In this document: positions 5,113 through 12,968 of the stretch, piece after piece
Numbering within the stretch: position 1 is the stretch's first letter
How the letters are laid out: each line of letters opens with the position of its first letter
From: an uncultured Eubacteriales bacterium
GTDB lineage: Bacteria > Bacillota > Clostridia > Peptostreptococcales > Anaerovoracaceae
NCBI GenBank assembly: GCA_900551415.1
Contig: URWB01000045.1
Location: 1 to 16,709 of the forward strand
Direction of reading: 5' to 3'
DNA: 16,709 bases
Made by a program: the position numbers and the translations under genes
The notes under the pieces: generated by a model
Databases searched by the model: none
What the model was told of the DNA's origin: nothing
What the model saw: only the letters and a program-made list of their open reading frames with translations

Positions 5113-7050
5113 ATGGCGACCAATTACGGCGGATACATGGGAAAGGTCATGCTGATCGATCTGAGTACCGGTCAGACACAGGAATACCCCTGGAGCGATC
5201 GAGAGCGACGGCTTTTCCTCGGCGGCAAAACCATGGCGGCGAAAATTCTGGGAGATTGTCTAAGCCCGGATGTTACGCCGCTTTCGGAAGAGAATATGCT
5301 GGTCATCTCGACCGGTCCGTTCACCGGCTCCGGAGCGCCGAGTTCCAGCCGTTTTAATATCTCAACCCTCTCTCCGCTGACCGGAATCCTGACTTCCTCC
5401 AACTGCGGCGGCAATTTTGGCTACTATCTCAAAAAAGCCGGGCTGGATGCCCTGATTATCCGCGGCAAAAGTCCGTCCCCTATATGGCTTGAAATTCAAA
5501 ACGAAGCCTTTACCCTCCATGACGCCGGGGATCTCTGGGGTACGATGACCGGCGAAGCGCAAACCCTTCTCGACGCGAAACTGCAGGAAACGACCGGTAA
5601 TGGCAAGCCGGTAAAGAATGGTAAAATTGTCATCGGGCCTGCCGGTGAAAATCTGGTATCCTACGCCTCGGTCGTCAGCAATGAACGTCTGGCCGGACGT
5701 GGAGGCGTTGGCTGTGTCATGGGCTGGAAAAACCTAAAAGCAGTGACGGTTTCCGGGAATCACACCGTCAGCGTCAAATGCCCAGAGAAGCTTTCCAAAT
5801 TAAATAAGTCCTGGTTCCGCTATCTCCGCAAACACCCTCTTACCGGAGACCAGCTTCCACGCATGGGAACTGCAGGGCTGGTGTCCATCATGCAGATGCG
5901 CGGTCAGCTTTCCACCAAAAACTATAATTACGGTCAATTTGATGACTTTGACATGGTCAGCGGCGAAACGCTGGCCGAAGAATATAATATTGTAAACAAG
6001 GGCTGCTTGAGCTGCCCGATTAAGTGTGCGCGCACCGTAGATGTAGACGGCAAAGCAGTCAAGGGACCAGAACTGGAAACCCTTGGTCTTTTGGGAAGCG
6101 GCATCCTGAATCACGATCTTCCGGCAATTCTCAAATGGAACTACGAACTGGACGAACTGGGTATGGACACGATTTCCGCTGCCAGCACGCTCGGCTATGC
6201 GATGGAAGCAAATGAAAAAGGGCTGTGGGACAACGGTCTCAGCTTTGGTTCCATCGACGGTATCTCTGCGCTTTGGCAGGATATCGCCTATCGCCGCGGC
6301 ATCGGAAACGAACTTGCAAACGGTTCGCGTTGGTGTTCCGAAAAGTACGGCGGCAAGGAATTCGCGAATCACGCGAAGGGCATGGAACTTGCCGCCTATG
6401 AACCGCGTCGTTCCGTCGGACTGGGTCTGGGTTATGCAGTTTCGAACCGGGGCGGCTGCCATTTGAACGGCGGCTATATGATCATCGTGGAGGGCCTTGC
6501 CTTGAACGTCGATCCGCAGACGCCGCATGCGAAACCGGATTTTACTGTCATCTTTCAGGATCTGATGGAGGCGGTATCCTCCTGCGGGCAATGTCTGTTT
6601 ACCACCTACGCCTTTTTCCCGCCGCCGCTGATCAGCAATCCGCAAAGCTGGTATGCAAAGCTCTTCTGTGCGGCAGTGCCGCATATCGGCGGCGTACTCA
6701 GACTCTTAAACAAGTTCCCTCGCGTGGTTTGCTTCCACCTTCCGGTCATCTTTAACCAGTCAAAGGCACTGCATCTGGTCACCGGAATGCCGGTGACTTT
6801 CGGATCTTTCCTAAAGGCCGGGAAACGCGGTTATACACTCGAACGATATATCAATACCCGCTTCGGTATTACAGCAAAGGATGACACATTACCGTCCAGA
6901 CTGACGGATGTCCCGCAGGATCCGCGGGACGAAACCACCAAAGTTCCGCTAGAGCGCATGAAAAAAGTCTATTATCAAGCGCGCGGCTGGGATCAGAACG
7001 GTGTTCCCACATCGCGCGCATTAAAGAAACTCAATATCGAGAAGAGGTGA
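5113..7050 (+). CDS. aor: Tungsten-containing aldehyde ferredoxin oxidoreductase (AOR family)
   Basis: A 645-residue protein, slightly longer than the roughly 605-620 usual for the family. AOR enzymes interconvert aldehydes and carboxylic acids on a tungsten bis-pterin site and exchange electrons with ferredoxin. The N-terminal domain shows GYMGKVMLIDLSTG, FLGGKTMAAKIL, the pterin-binding stretch STGPFTGSGAPSSSRF and TSSNCGGNFGYYLKKAG. The [4Fe-4S] ligands are C298, C301 and C305 (GCLSCPIKC), with C494 (SCGQCLF) as the late fourth ligand; C491 is the alternative. GPELETLGLLGSG (319-331) matches the conserved GPExET region. AAGGAGG lies six bases before the ATG. The gene leads a plus-strand group with a sulfur carrier, polyferredoxin and alcohol dehydrogenase, and faces the Tup and Moco genes, which would supply tungstate and pterin. 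The substrate is not known. The protein is cytoplasmic, with no signal peptide. Confidence 0.95.
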   Translation: MATNYGGYMGKVMLIDLSTGQTQEYPWSDRERRLFLGGKTMAAKILGDCLSPDVTPLSEENMLVISTGPFTGSGAPSSSRFNISTLSPLTGILTSSNCGGNFGYYLKKAGLDALIIRGKSPSPIWLEIQNEAFTLHDAGDLWGTMTGEAQTLLDAKLQETTGNGKPVKNGKIVIGPAGENLVSYASVVSNERLAGRGGVGCVMGWKNLKAVTVSGNHTVSVKCPEKLSKLNKSWFRYLRKHPLTGDQLPRMGTAGLVSIMQMRGQLSTKNYNYGQFDDFDMVSGETLAEEYNIVNKGCLSCPIKCARTVDVDGKAVKGPELETLGLLGSGILNHDLPAILKWNYELDELGMDTISAASTLGYAMEANEKGLWDNGLSFGSIDGISALWQDIAYRRGIGNELANGSRWCSEKYGGKEFANHAKGMELAAYEPRRSVGLGLGYAVSNRGGCHLNGGYMIIVEGLALNVDPQTPHAKPDFTVIFQDLMEAVSSCGQCLFTTYAFFPPPLISNPQSWYAKLFCAAVPHIGGVLRLLNKFPRVVCFHLPVIFNQSKALHLVTGMPVTFGSFLKAGKRGYTLERYINTRFGITAKDDTLPSRLTDVPQDPRDETTKVPLERMKKVYYQARGWDQNGVPTSRALKKLNIEKR

Positions 7051-7054
7051 TGAT

Positions 7055-7288
7055 ATGGTTCGCATCAAACTGTTCGGCGTCCTGCGTCTCAAAACCGGAT
7101 TCAAGGAAACGGAGGCTAATGTGTCTTCCGTCAGGGAGGCATGCGAGATTGTTTCCCGCGCCACCGGTTGGGATGGAAAGGACCTGAAACGATGTATTTT
7201 CATGGTGAATGGAAAGCAAAGCAAACTTTCCGCCGCCTTACAGGACGGCGACGAGTTGGTTCTGATGTCGCCGTCCGGCGGCGGCTGA
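7055..7288 (+). CDS. MoaD/ThiS family sulfur-carrier protein
   Basis: A 77-residue beta-grasp protein. It opens MVRIKLFGVLRLKTGF, has FMVNGKQSKLSAALQDGDEL in the middle, and ends LMSPSGGG, which gives the C-terminal Gly-Gly needed for adenylation and thiocarboxylation. MoaD carries the sulfur used to make the dithiolene of molybdopterin, together with MoaE; no moaE is in this window. The ATG lies four bases after the AOR stop and the RBS (AGAGGTGATG) overlaps the AOR 3' end, so translation is likely coupled. MoaD-like genes are common next to AOR genes. This copy may serve the tungstopterin of the neighbouring AOR specifically, or be a general MoaD. Confidence 0.88.
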   Translation: MVRIKLFGVLRLKTGFKETEANVSSVREACEIVSRATGWDGKDLKRCIFMVNGKQSKLSAALQDGDELVLMSPSGGG

Positions 7289-7304
7289 GAAAGAGAGGAA
7301 TGTC

Positions 7305-7718
7305 ATGGCGTATTATATTTCAGAAGCATGCATCGGCTGCACCCTCTGTGCGAAAAACTGCCCTGTCGGGGCGATTTCCGGTTCCCTAAAAGAACGGCAC
7401 CATATTAATCCGGGGAGTTGCATCAGTTGTGGCGTCTGCGGCAAGGTCTGCGCGAAAGGCTGCATTCTCGACGATAACGGAAATTCTGTCCAAAAAGTTC
7501 CGAAGTCCGAATGGAAACGACCTGAAATCGACGCGGCGCTCTGCGCCGGCTGTAGTCTTTGCGTGGAAAACTGCCCTAAAGACTGTCTTGAGGTGGAACC
7601 GGCAAAATTCCACGGTGATATTCACACGATTGCCCGCATGAAAGAAGGCAGGGAAAAAGACTGTATCGATTGCCGTATCTGCGCACGGCTCTGTCCGATC
7701 GCGGCGATCACGTTTTAG
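7305..7718 (+). CDS. Polyferredoxin with four [4Fe-4S] motifs
   Basis: A 137-residue protein made almost entirely of ferredoxin modules. Four CxxCxxCxxxC motifs are visible, in order CIGCTLCAKNCP, CISCGVCGKVCAKGC, CAGCSLCVENCPKDC and CIDCRICARLCP. The second lacks the usual proline after its last cysteine. A charged linker (about residues 60-75) separates the first pair from the second, and a longer insert (about 97-118) separates modules three and four. Its place 16 bases after the MoaD-like gene suggests it is the dedicated electron partner or small subunit of the AOR, as with AorA-like ferredoxin subunits. Whether it binds AOR stably or diffuses is inference. GAGAGGA lies just before the ATG. 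Confidence 0.93.
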   Translation: MAYYISEACIGCTLCAKNCPVGAISGSLKERHHINPGSCISCGVCGKVCAKGCILDDNGNSVQKVPKSEWKRPEIDAALCAGCSLCVENCPKDCLEVEPAKFHGDIHTIARMKEGREKDCIDCRICARLCPIAAITF

Positions 7719-7778
7719 ATGTATCGTGCGCGAAAGATAGCGCGAATACAGGAAAAACTATGCAGCAGCGCTATACAT
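7719..7778 (+). other. Inverted repeat in the ferredoxin-dehydrogenase gap
   Basis: ATGTAT-CGT-GCGC (7719-7731) can pair with GCGC-T-ATACAT (7768-7778). The first arm can instead fold locally with GCGCG-A-ATACA (ending near 7750). Two mutually exclusive folds of the same arm are possible in the 82-base gap. There is no T-run. It could be a processing or attenuation structure between operon segments. Confidence 0.35.
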
Positions 7779-7800
7779 AACAAAGAAAGGAAGGCGTATC

Positions 7801-9006
7801 ATGGGAAAAATATATGCACGAGTTTTTCAAGCTTGTTTTAAGGTTGGCATGGCCGTTTTGCCTTGGCGCATTCCGGAAACTCTGGAGGGTCCGGACTGCA
7901 TCAAAAAACTGCCCGCCAGAATCAAAAAAGACGGTTTTCATAAAGTACTTGTAGTTACCGACGCGGTCCTGATGAAGCTCGGCGCGTTGAACGGTCTGTT
8001 CGCAGCTATGGATGAGGCAGGCATTGCGTATACCATCTACGATAAGGCTGAACCGAATCCGACCGATATCCATGTCAACAACGGCGTCGACTTATACAAG
8101 GCCTCCGGCTGCGAATGCATGATCGCATTCGGCGGCGGCTCTCCGATGGACTGCGCGAAAGGCATCGGCGCGCGTCTTGCTCGTCCGAACAAGACGGTCG
8201 CGCAGCTTCAGGGCACTTTTAAGGTTCTGCATAAGCTGCCGATGTTCTATGCTGTTCCGACAACTGCGGGAACCGGATCAGAAACAACGTTGGCAGCGGT
8301 TATCACCGATTCCGCAACCAGTCACAAGGCAGCCATTCAGGACACTTCCCTCATGCCGAAATTCGCTGTGCTGGATCCGCTTCTGACGGTTGGACTTCCT
8401 CCGAAGGTGACCTCCACGACAGGCATGGACGCGCTGTGCCACGCGGTCGAAGCTTACACCAACCATACCTATAATTCCAAACTCGAAAACAAGCTAGCGG
8501 AAGACGCGGTTCGTCTGGTTTACCATAATCTCTATAAGGCCTATTTGGACAGAAACGATCTGGAAGCGCGTCAGAACATGCAAAAAGCGGCTTTCTACGC
8601 AGGACGTGCGTTTACCCGCGGCTGCGTCGGCTATGTACACGCCATCGGTCACACCCTCGGCGGTCTTTACGGAACACCGCACGGTCTTGCAATGTCGATC
8701 AATCTGCCGCATGTGATGCGCCTGTTCGGTTCTGCCGCTCATGAACGGCTGGCACGTCTGGCGGAGGTCTGCGGTATGACAGGAAAAGACGATGCGGAAA
8801 AAGCCGAAAAATTCATTTCCTGGATCGAGGAGTTAAAGGAAAAAATGGACATTCCGCAGTACATTGATCCGATCCCTGAAAAAGATGAAGATCAGATCAT
8901 CCGCTGGGCGATGAAAGAGGGCAACCCAATTTACCCGACGCCGGTTTACTGGGGATATACAGAATTCAAAAAAGCGCTTCGTTACTGCCAAGGAAAAGAT
9001 GTTTAA
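7801..9006 (+). CDS. Iron-containing alcohol dehydrogenase (group III)
   Basis: A 401-residue NAD(P)-dependent dehydrogenase of the iron-activated family, which reduces aldehydes to alcohols or does the reverse. The nucleotide-binding loop is FGGGSPMDCAKG (110-121), followed by PTTAGTGSETTLAAVITD. The metal ligands are D210 and H214 (MDALCHAVEAYTN), H280 (GYVHAIGH) and H294 (GTPHGLAMSINLP). Their 4- and 14-residue spacings match the D/H/H/H set known from FucO. AAGGAAGG lies before the ATG. The 82-base gap to the ferredoxin gene allows separate expression, but strand and context suggest it works with the AOR: acid to aldehyde, then aldehyde to alcohol, or the reverse. Its last 41 bases overlap the 3' end of the convergent MoeA-type gene. 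Confidence 0.95.
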   Translation: MGKIYARVFQACFKVGMAVLPWRIPETLEGPDCIKKLPARIKKDGFHKVLVVTDAVLMKLGALNGLFAAMDEAGIAYTIYDKAEPNPTDIHVNNGVDLYKASGCECMIAFGGGSPMDCAKGIGARLARPNKTVAQLQGTFKVLHKLPMFYAVPTTAGTGSETTLAAVITDSATSHKAAIQDTSLMPKFAVLDPLLTVGLPPKVTSTTGMDALCHAVEAYTNHTYNSKLENKLAEDAVRLVYHNLYKAYLDRNDLEARQNMQKAAFYAGRAFTRGCVGYVHAIGHTLGGLYGTPHGLAMSINLPHVMRLFGSAAHERLARLAEVCGMTGKDDAEKAEKFISWIEELKEKMDIPQYIDPIPEKDEDQIIRWAMKEGNPIYPTPVYWGYTEFKKALRYCQGKDV

Positions 9007-10906
9007 TCTCCCCTGCATGCGGTGCTGCGTAACCGCCGATCTCTTTCAGCTTTTCGTGAAATTCCGAGCTTCTTAATATCTGCAGGAACGCTTTGACCTG
9101 CGGAAGCTTTAGATCCTGTGTACGAATCGCGAAGTCGTAGTCTTCCACGCCGATTTCGATAAAATCCAGATTCAGCGCCTCTGCCGCTGCACGGATTCCC
9201 ATACCTGCGTCCGCTTCTTCGGACGCGACAAGCGCCGCAACCGCCATGTGGGTTGCGGCTTCTTTTTCATATCCGTGGATTGTCTGGGGTGATATGCCTA
9301 TCTGCTTCAGTTTATAATCCAGCAGCACCCGCGTACCGGCACCCCTCTGACGGTTGATGTATCTGAGTCTTGGCAGATCTTCTATTCCGGTGACGCCCAA
9401 AGGATTTCCTTTTTTTATCATAATCCCTTGAATCCTCTGAACGCCTTTGATCAAGCTGACCTCCTCACCGGCAAAAAGTTTCTTCAGGTATGCAACATTA
9501 TATTCGCCGGTTTCTTCGTCCAGAAGATGCGTCGGCGCCAGTGTCGTTTCTCCGCGCTTCAATGCCATCAATCCACCCAGACTGCCGACATGAGTCCCTG
9601 AGAGACCCATTCCCGGATAGCAAGCCGCCATCCTGTCTCCGATTAAATCGATGATCAGATCATGGCTTCCGACAGACACCAATGTATTCGCGAGTGTTTC
9701 CGGATCCTTGTACAGTTCCACGTTTACAATCTCTCCTGCCTCATAGCCTTCCCGATTTTGCGGAATGACACAAAATCCGTCCGCGCGCACCAAACTCATC
9801 GCTGCGCCTGCCCCTCTGGCCAGAGGCGCACAGACAAAACGTCCGCCGACCTTTCCCACGCGGACGCGCACATATTCCTCATATTTCAGGGATGACACCA
9901 GTCGTTTGGACAGCACGGCCTTTATCGTTCCTCCGCTCTCCTTTTGCTTTCTCCCGGAAAGTGCGGCGATAACCGGAGAGACAAATTTTTGGAACGCCAA
10001 ATAGGCGCTGACAGGGTATCCGGGCAGACCGATCACACTTTTTCCGTCAACGATCGCCAAAATGACCGGTTTGCCCGGTTTCATGGAAACGCCGTGAATG
10101 ACGACCTCTCCGATTTCGCGCAGCACATGCACCGTATAGTCCTCGGTTCCCGCGCTGGATCCGGCATTGACGATTACCATGTCCTGATCCTGCAGCGCGC
10201 TGCGGATCGCGTTTTTGATTCTGTCATAGTCATCCTCCACGATCGCTTGCCGCGTCGGTAAGCCGCCTTCTTCTGTCACCATGGCGGAAAACATCCCGGT
10301 GTTGGAATCAATGATTTCCCCTTCACGCGGTGTCGCGTGGGGCGAAATGATCTCGCTTCCTGTCGGTATGATGCCGATCTTCGGTCGTGCGAAGACTTCT
10401 GCCTCCAAAATTCCTCCGGCAAGCAGAACCCCGATATCCACAGGGCGAATCGTGTGATTCGTCGGCAGAAGCATTTCCCCCACGACGATATCCTCACCCA
10501 AAGGACGTACATGCTGCCAGCCTGGGGCAGAAGCCGTGATCTCGACCGTTTCTTCATCGATTTCGATAAGGTCTTCCGCCATGATCACCGCGTCATAAGG
10601 TGCTTTGATTGGATCCCCGGTATCGACGAGGCGGTAATCTACATCGCGTCTCAGCTGCAGAGGGTTTCTTTCGGACGCGTTCGCGGTCTGCGCGGCAATC
10701 ACGGCAATGCCGTCCATTGCTGCCGCATTAAAAAGCGGCGAGCAGCATTTGGCGAATACAGGAGACGCGGTCACTCTTCCCAAACTGTCGTATACGTTCA
10801 CGCGCTCCGTTTTCGGTGTGAGACTTCCTGCCTCGTGCAAAGCCTGCATGTATCTCTTGACACTCTCTGCCGTGGGCGTAGTTTTTAGGTATAAATTACG
10901 TTTCAT
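8966..10906 (-). CDS. MoeA-type molybdopterin protein fused to a C-terminal PBP-like domain
   Basis: A 646-residue fusion. Residues 1 to about 400 are MoeA-like, the enzyme that inserts the metal oxyanion into adenylated molybdopterin. Visible motifs are AAAMDGIAV (62-69), IPTGSEI (180-186), NAGSSAGTEDYT (247-258), VSMKPGKPV (273-281) and GLPGYPVSAYL (293-303). From about residue 408 a periplasmic-binding-protein-like domain begins (SVGSHDLIIDLIGDRMA), with NRQRGAGTRVLLDYKL later; it resembles the LysR-substrate/PBP fold often fused to MoeA in anaerobes. With no signal peptide it is cytoplasmic, so the PBP part may bind molybdate or tungstate inside the cell. The ATG has AGGAAACG before it and lies 22 bases after the other moeA. 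The last gene of its strand, it runs 41 bases into the dehydrogenase. Confidence 0.92.
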   Translation of the reverse strand: MKRNLYLKTTPTAESVKRYMQALHEAGSLTPKTERVNVYDSLGRVTASPVFAKCCSPLFNAAAMDGIAVIAAQTANASERNPLQLRRDVDYRLVDTGDPIKAPYDAVIMAEDLIEIDEETVEITASAPGWQHVRPLGEDIVVGEMLLPTNHTIRPVDIGVLLAGGILEAEVFARPKIGIIPTGSEIISPHATPREGEIIDSNTGMFSAMVTEEGGLPTRQAIVEDDYDRIKNAIRSALQDQDMVIVNAGSSAGTEDYTVHVLREIGEVVIHGVSMKPGKPVILAIVDGKSVIGLPGYPVSAYLAFQKFVSPVIAALSGRKQKESGGTIKAVLSKRLVSSLKYEEYVRVRVGKVGGRFVCAPLARGAGAAMSLVRADGFCVIPQNREGYEAGEIVNVELYKDPETLANTLVSVGSHDLIIDLIGDRMAACYPGMGLSGTHVGSLGGLMALKRGETTLAPTHLLDEETGEYNVAYLKKLFAGEEVSLIKGVQRIQGIMIKKGNPLGVTGIEDLPRLRYINRQRGAGTRVLLDYKLKQIGISPQTIHGYEKEAATHMAVAALVASEEADAGMGIRAAAEALNLDFIEIGVEDYDFAIRTQDLKLPQVKAFLQILRSSEFHEKLKEIGGYAAPHAGEIKHLFLGSNEALF

Positions 10907-10928
10907 TTTTTTCGTTTCCTATCTTTCA

Positions 10929-12224
10929 TTAAAACAGCTGGACTTTGACCATTGCTCCCTGCTTCAGACCTTCTTCATCGCGCTCCATCACAAGGTATCC
11001 GTCTGCCTCAGACAAAGTACGGATCATGCCTGATTTCCCGAGGATCGGTACCACGCGAAGCGTCTTCCCGCTGCCCACGTTCTCTGCGGGTTCGGTTTCT
11101 TCTGCATCTTCCTCACACACACGCACCAACTGCAAGGTTTCCCTTCCCGGCGATGCCGGCAGGTTCATGCTGAGCGTTCCGTAAAGGAATCTCGGCTTTT
11201 CGGTCTTTTCTTCTCCACTGAGCTGTTTCCAAAGCCGTCCGGCAAGCAGGTCAAACAAAAGTACCGCAGCGACCGGATGTCCCGGCAGTCCGAGCAAGGC
11301 GCAGCGGGTCGGTTCGTCAAAGCCAGAAACGGTCGGTTTTCCCGGTTTGACGGCAATACCGTGCGTCAGAACACCGGCGGATGCAAGCTTCCGGATCACC
11401 TTCGCGGTCGCGTCTTTTTTGCCTTGTGAACTGCCGCCGCTGACGATAACCAAATCACAAGCATGCATGGCTTCCCGCACCCGCGTCTCCAGTATTTCCT
11501 CATCATCCGGAAGCAGCTCGAAACTCGTTTTAAATCCATATGCTTGTGCCATGCAAGATAAGGTATAAGAATTTACATCCCGCATCTTGCCTGCCCTCAA
11601 AGGTTCCCGCGGATCCACAATCTCATCGCCGGTCGAGAGGATATGCACGCGCCAAGGCCGATAAACCGGAATCTCTGTTTTGCCGATGGCCGCCAGCACA
11701 CCGAGATCGGCGGCTTGCAGACGCTTGCCGCGCGGCAGCACCATTTCACCCTTTTTTACATCGTCTCCTGTCTGTACGAGGTTTCGTCCCGGCGATACAG
11801 CGGTATACACCGCGATTTGGTCTGCTCCAAAAGTTTCACAGTATTCCTCCATGACCACAGCGTCACAGCCTGCCGGCAGGAATCCTCCGGTCGGAATAGC
11901 GGCACATTCACCGCTCCCGATTTCGCTGCACGGCAGTTTACCCATCTCCACTTCCTGCGTGACGCGCAGAAAAACCGGCAGGCCTTCGGAAGCACCTGTG
12001 GTATCCGTGCTGCACACCGCGTAGCCATCCATCACCGAACGCGGCGCGGGTGGAATATCTTCCCTGCTGAGGATATTCTCAGCTAAAACCCTTCCGCCCC
12101 CTTGCCAAAACGGGATCGTTTCCGTCTCCATGGCTAGACCCGCGCCGCGCGGTCCGTCACCACGCGCGTAAGACTCCAGCTTTTGAAATGTTTCTTCTAA
12201 TGTATCCACCTGAAGCAGTTCCAT
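10929..12224 (-). CDS. moeA: Molybdopterin molybdenumtransferase MoeA
   Basis: A 431-residue MoeA without extra domains. Motifs are VMDGYAV (64-70), AIPTGGFLPAGCDAVV (109-124), ILSTGDEIVDP (195-205), VSGGSSQGKKDAT (261-273), AVKPGKP (291-297) and GLPGHPVAA (312-320). MoeA releases AMP from adenylated molybdopterin and inserts molybdate or tungstate. A stretch rich in Glu/Ala/Thr near residues 367-382 looks like an extended loop in the C-terminal domain. AGGAGG lies about 13 bases before the ATG. The gene lies between the tungstate ATPase gene and the MoeA-PBP fusion, so two metal-insertion enzymes are encoded side by side. One may favour tungsten and the other molybdenum, but nothing in the sequence decides this. 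Confidence 0.94.
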   Translation of the reverse strand: MELLQVDTLEETFQKLESYARGDGPRGAGLAMETETIPFWQGGGRVLAENILSREDIPPAPRSVMDGYAVCSTDTTGASEGLPVFLRVTQEVEMGKLPCSEIGSGECAAIPTGGFLPAGCDAVVMEEYCETFGADQIAVYTAVSPGRNLVQTGDDVKKGEMVLPRGKRLQAADLGVLAAIGKTEIPVYRPWRVHILSTGDEIVDPREPLRAGKMRDVNSYTLSCMAQAYGFKTSFELLPDDEEILETRVREAMHACDLVIVSGGSSQGKKDATAKVIRKLASAGVLTHGIAVKPGKPTVSGFDEPTRCALLGLPGHPVAAVLLFDLLAGRLWKQLSGEEKTEKPRFLYGTLSMNLPASPGRETLQLVRVCEEDAEETEPAENVGSGKTLRVVPILGKSGMIRTLSEADGYLVMERDEEGLKQGAMVKVQLF

Positions 12225-12257
12225 TTTTCTTTACAATCCTCCTGTTTTGGTATCTTC

Positions 12258-12968
12258 TCATCTTCCGTAAAATTCTATGAATGTCTTTGCCTGCGGGGTT
12301 TGTGGATCTTCCAGCACTTGGGTCGCGCTTCCTTGTTCCACCAGCTTACCCTCATGCAAAAACAGCACATCGTCGGCCATACGCTGTGTTTGCTGCAACG
12401 AATGCGTAATCAGAATCACGCAGCATCCCGTTTGCTTCTGGTACTCCCGTAGCAGCGTCTCCGCAAGCAACGTTGACTCGACATCCATTGCCGCCGATGG
12501 TTCATCCAAAATCAGCAAGTCGTACTCCTGCATCAACAGTCTGGCCAGCACCATTCGCGCGGTTTCCCCGCCGGAAAGCTTTTTGGCAGGCGCCCGCGCC
12601 AGTTCGGTAAGTTTCAGAGCCGCAAGCAACTCTTCCGCGCGTTTCATTCCTTCCGTGCTCGGTTTATCGACTCCGCGATTAAGCATCAGATTCTGCAGGA
12701 CACTCATATGAAAAGCGTAACTTCTTTGCGGTAAAAAACCGATGGACCATCCTCCTGTCCAGTCGTTCGCGCTGCTTTTACCGGCTTCATTTTCACAAAG
12801 ACCCGCGAGGATTCTCGCAAAAGTGGACTTCCCGCAGCCGTTCGCGCCGATGACTGCGTAGGTTTTTGCGCATTCAAAGCGTAGAGGCGGTAAATCCAAT
12901 ACAAAGGCTGTCCCATATTTTTTTAGCATTCGGCATGTCTCTATGCTTTTTCCTCTGTCTTTTTTCAT
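12258..12968 (-). CDS. tupC: Tungstate ABC transporter ATP-binding protein
   Basis: A 236-residue ABC ATPase that would power import of tungstate. Walker A is GANGCGKST (41-49), the Q-loop glutamine is Q81, the signature is LSGGE (131-135), Walker B is LLILDEP (151-157) and the H-loop is H189 (ITHS). ATG overlaps the permease stop (ATGA), so the two are translationally coupled. A later in-frame ATG (residue 14) is a possible alternative start, but the overlap favours the first. The family name comes from context (tungstate binding protein and permease upstream, MoeA downstream); the ATPase alone could equally be called molybdate or phosphate type. Confidence 0.9.
   Translation of the reverse strand: MKKDRGKSIETCRMLKKYGTAFVLDLPPLRFECAKTYAVIGANGCGKSTFARILAGLCENEAGKSSANDWTGGWSIGFLPQRSYAFHMSVLQNLMLNRGVDKPSTEGMKRAEELLAALKLTELARAPAKKLSGGETARMVLARLLMQEYDLLILDEPSAAMDVESTLLAETLLREYQKQTGCCVILITHSLQQTQRMADDVLFLHEGKLVEQGSATQVLEDPQTPQAKTFIEFYGR

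Noticed and set aside
5800..6684. Minus-strand open frame inside the AOR gene
   Set aside because: It lies opposite conserved AOR cluster motifs, lacks an RBS and has no recognisable domain.
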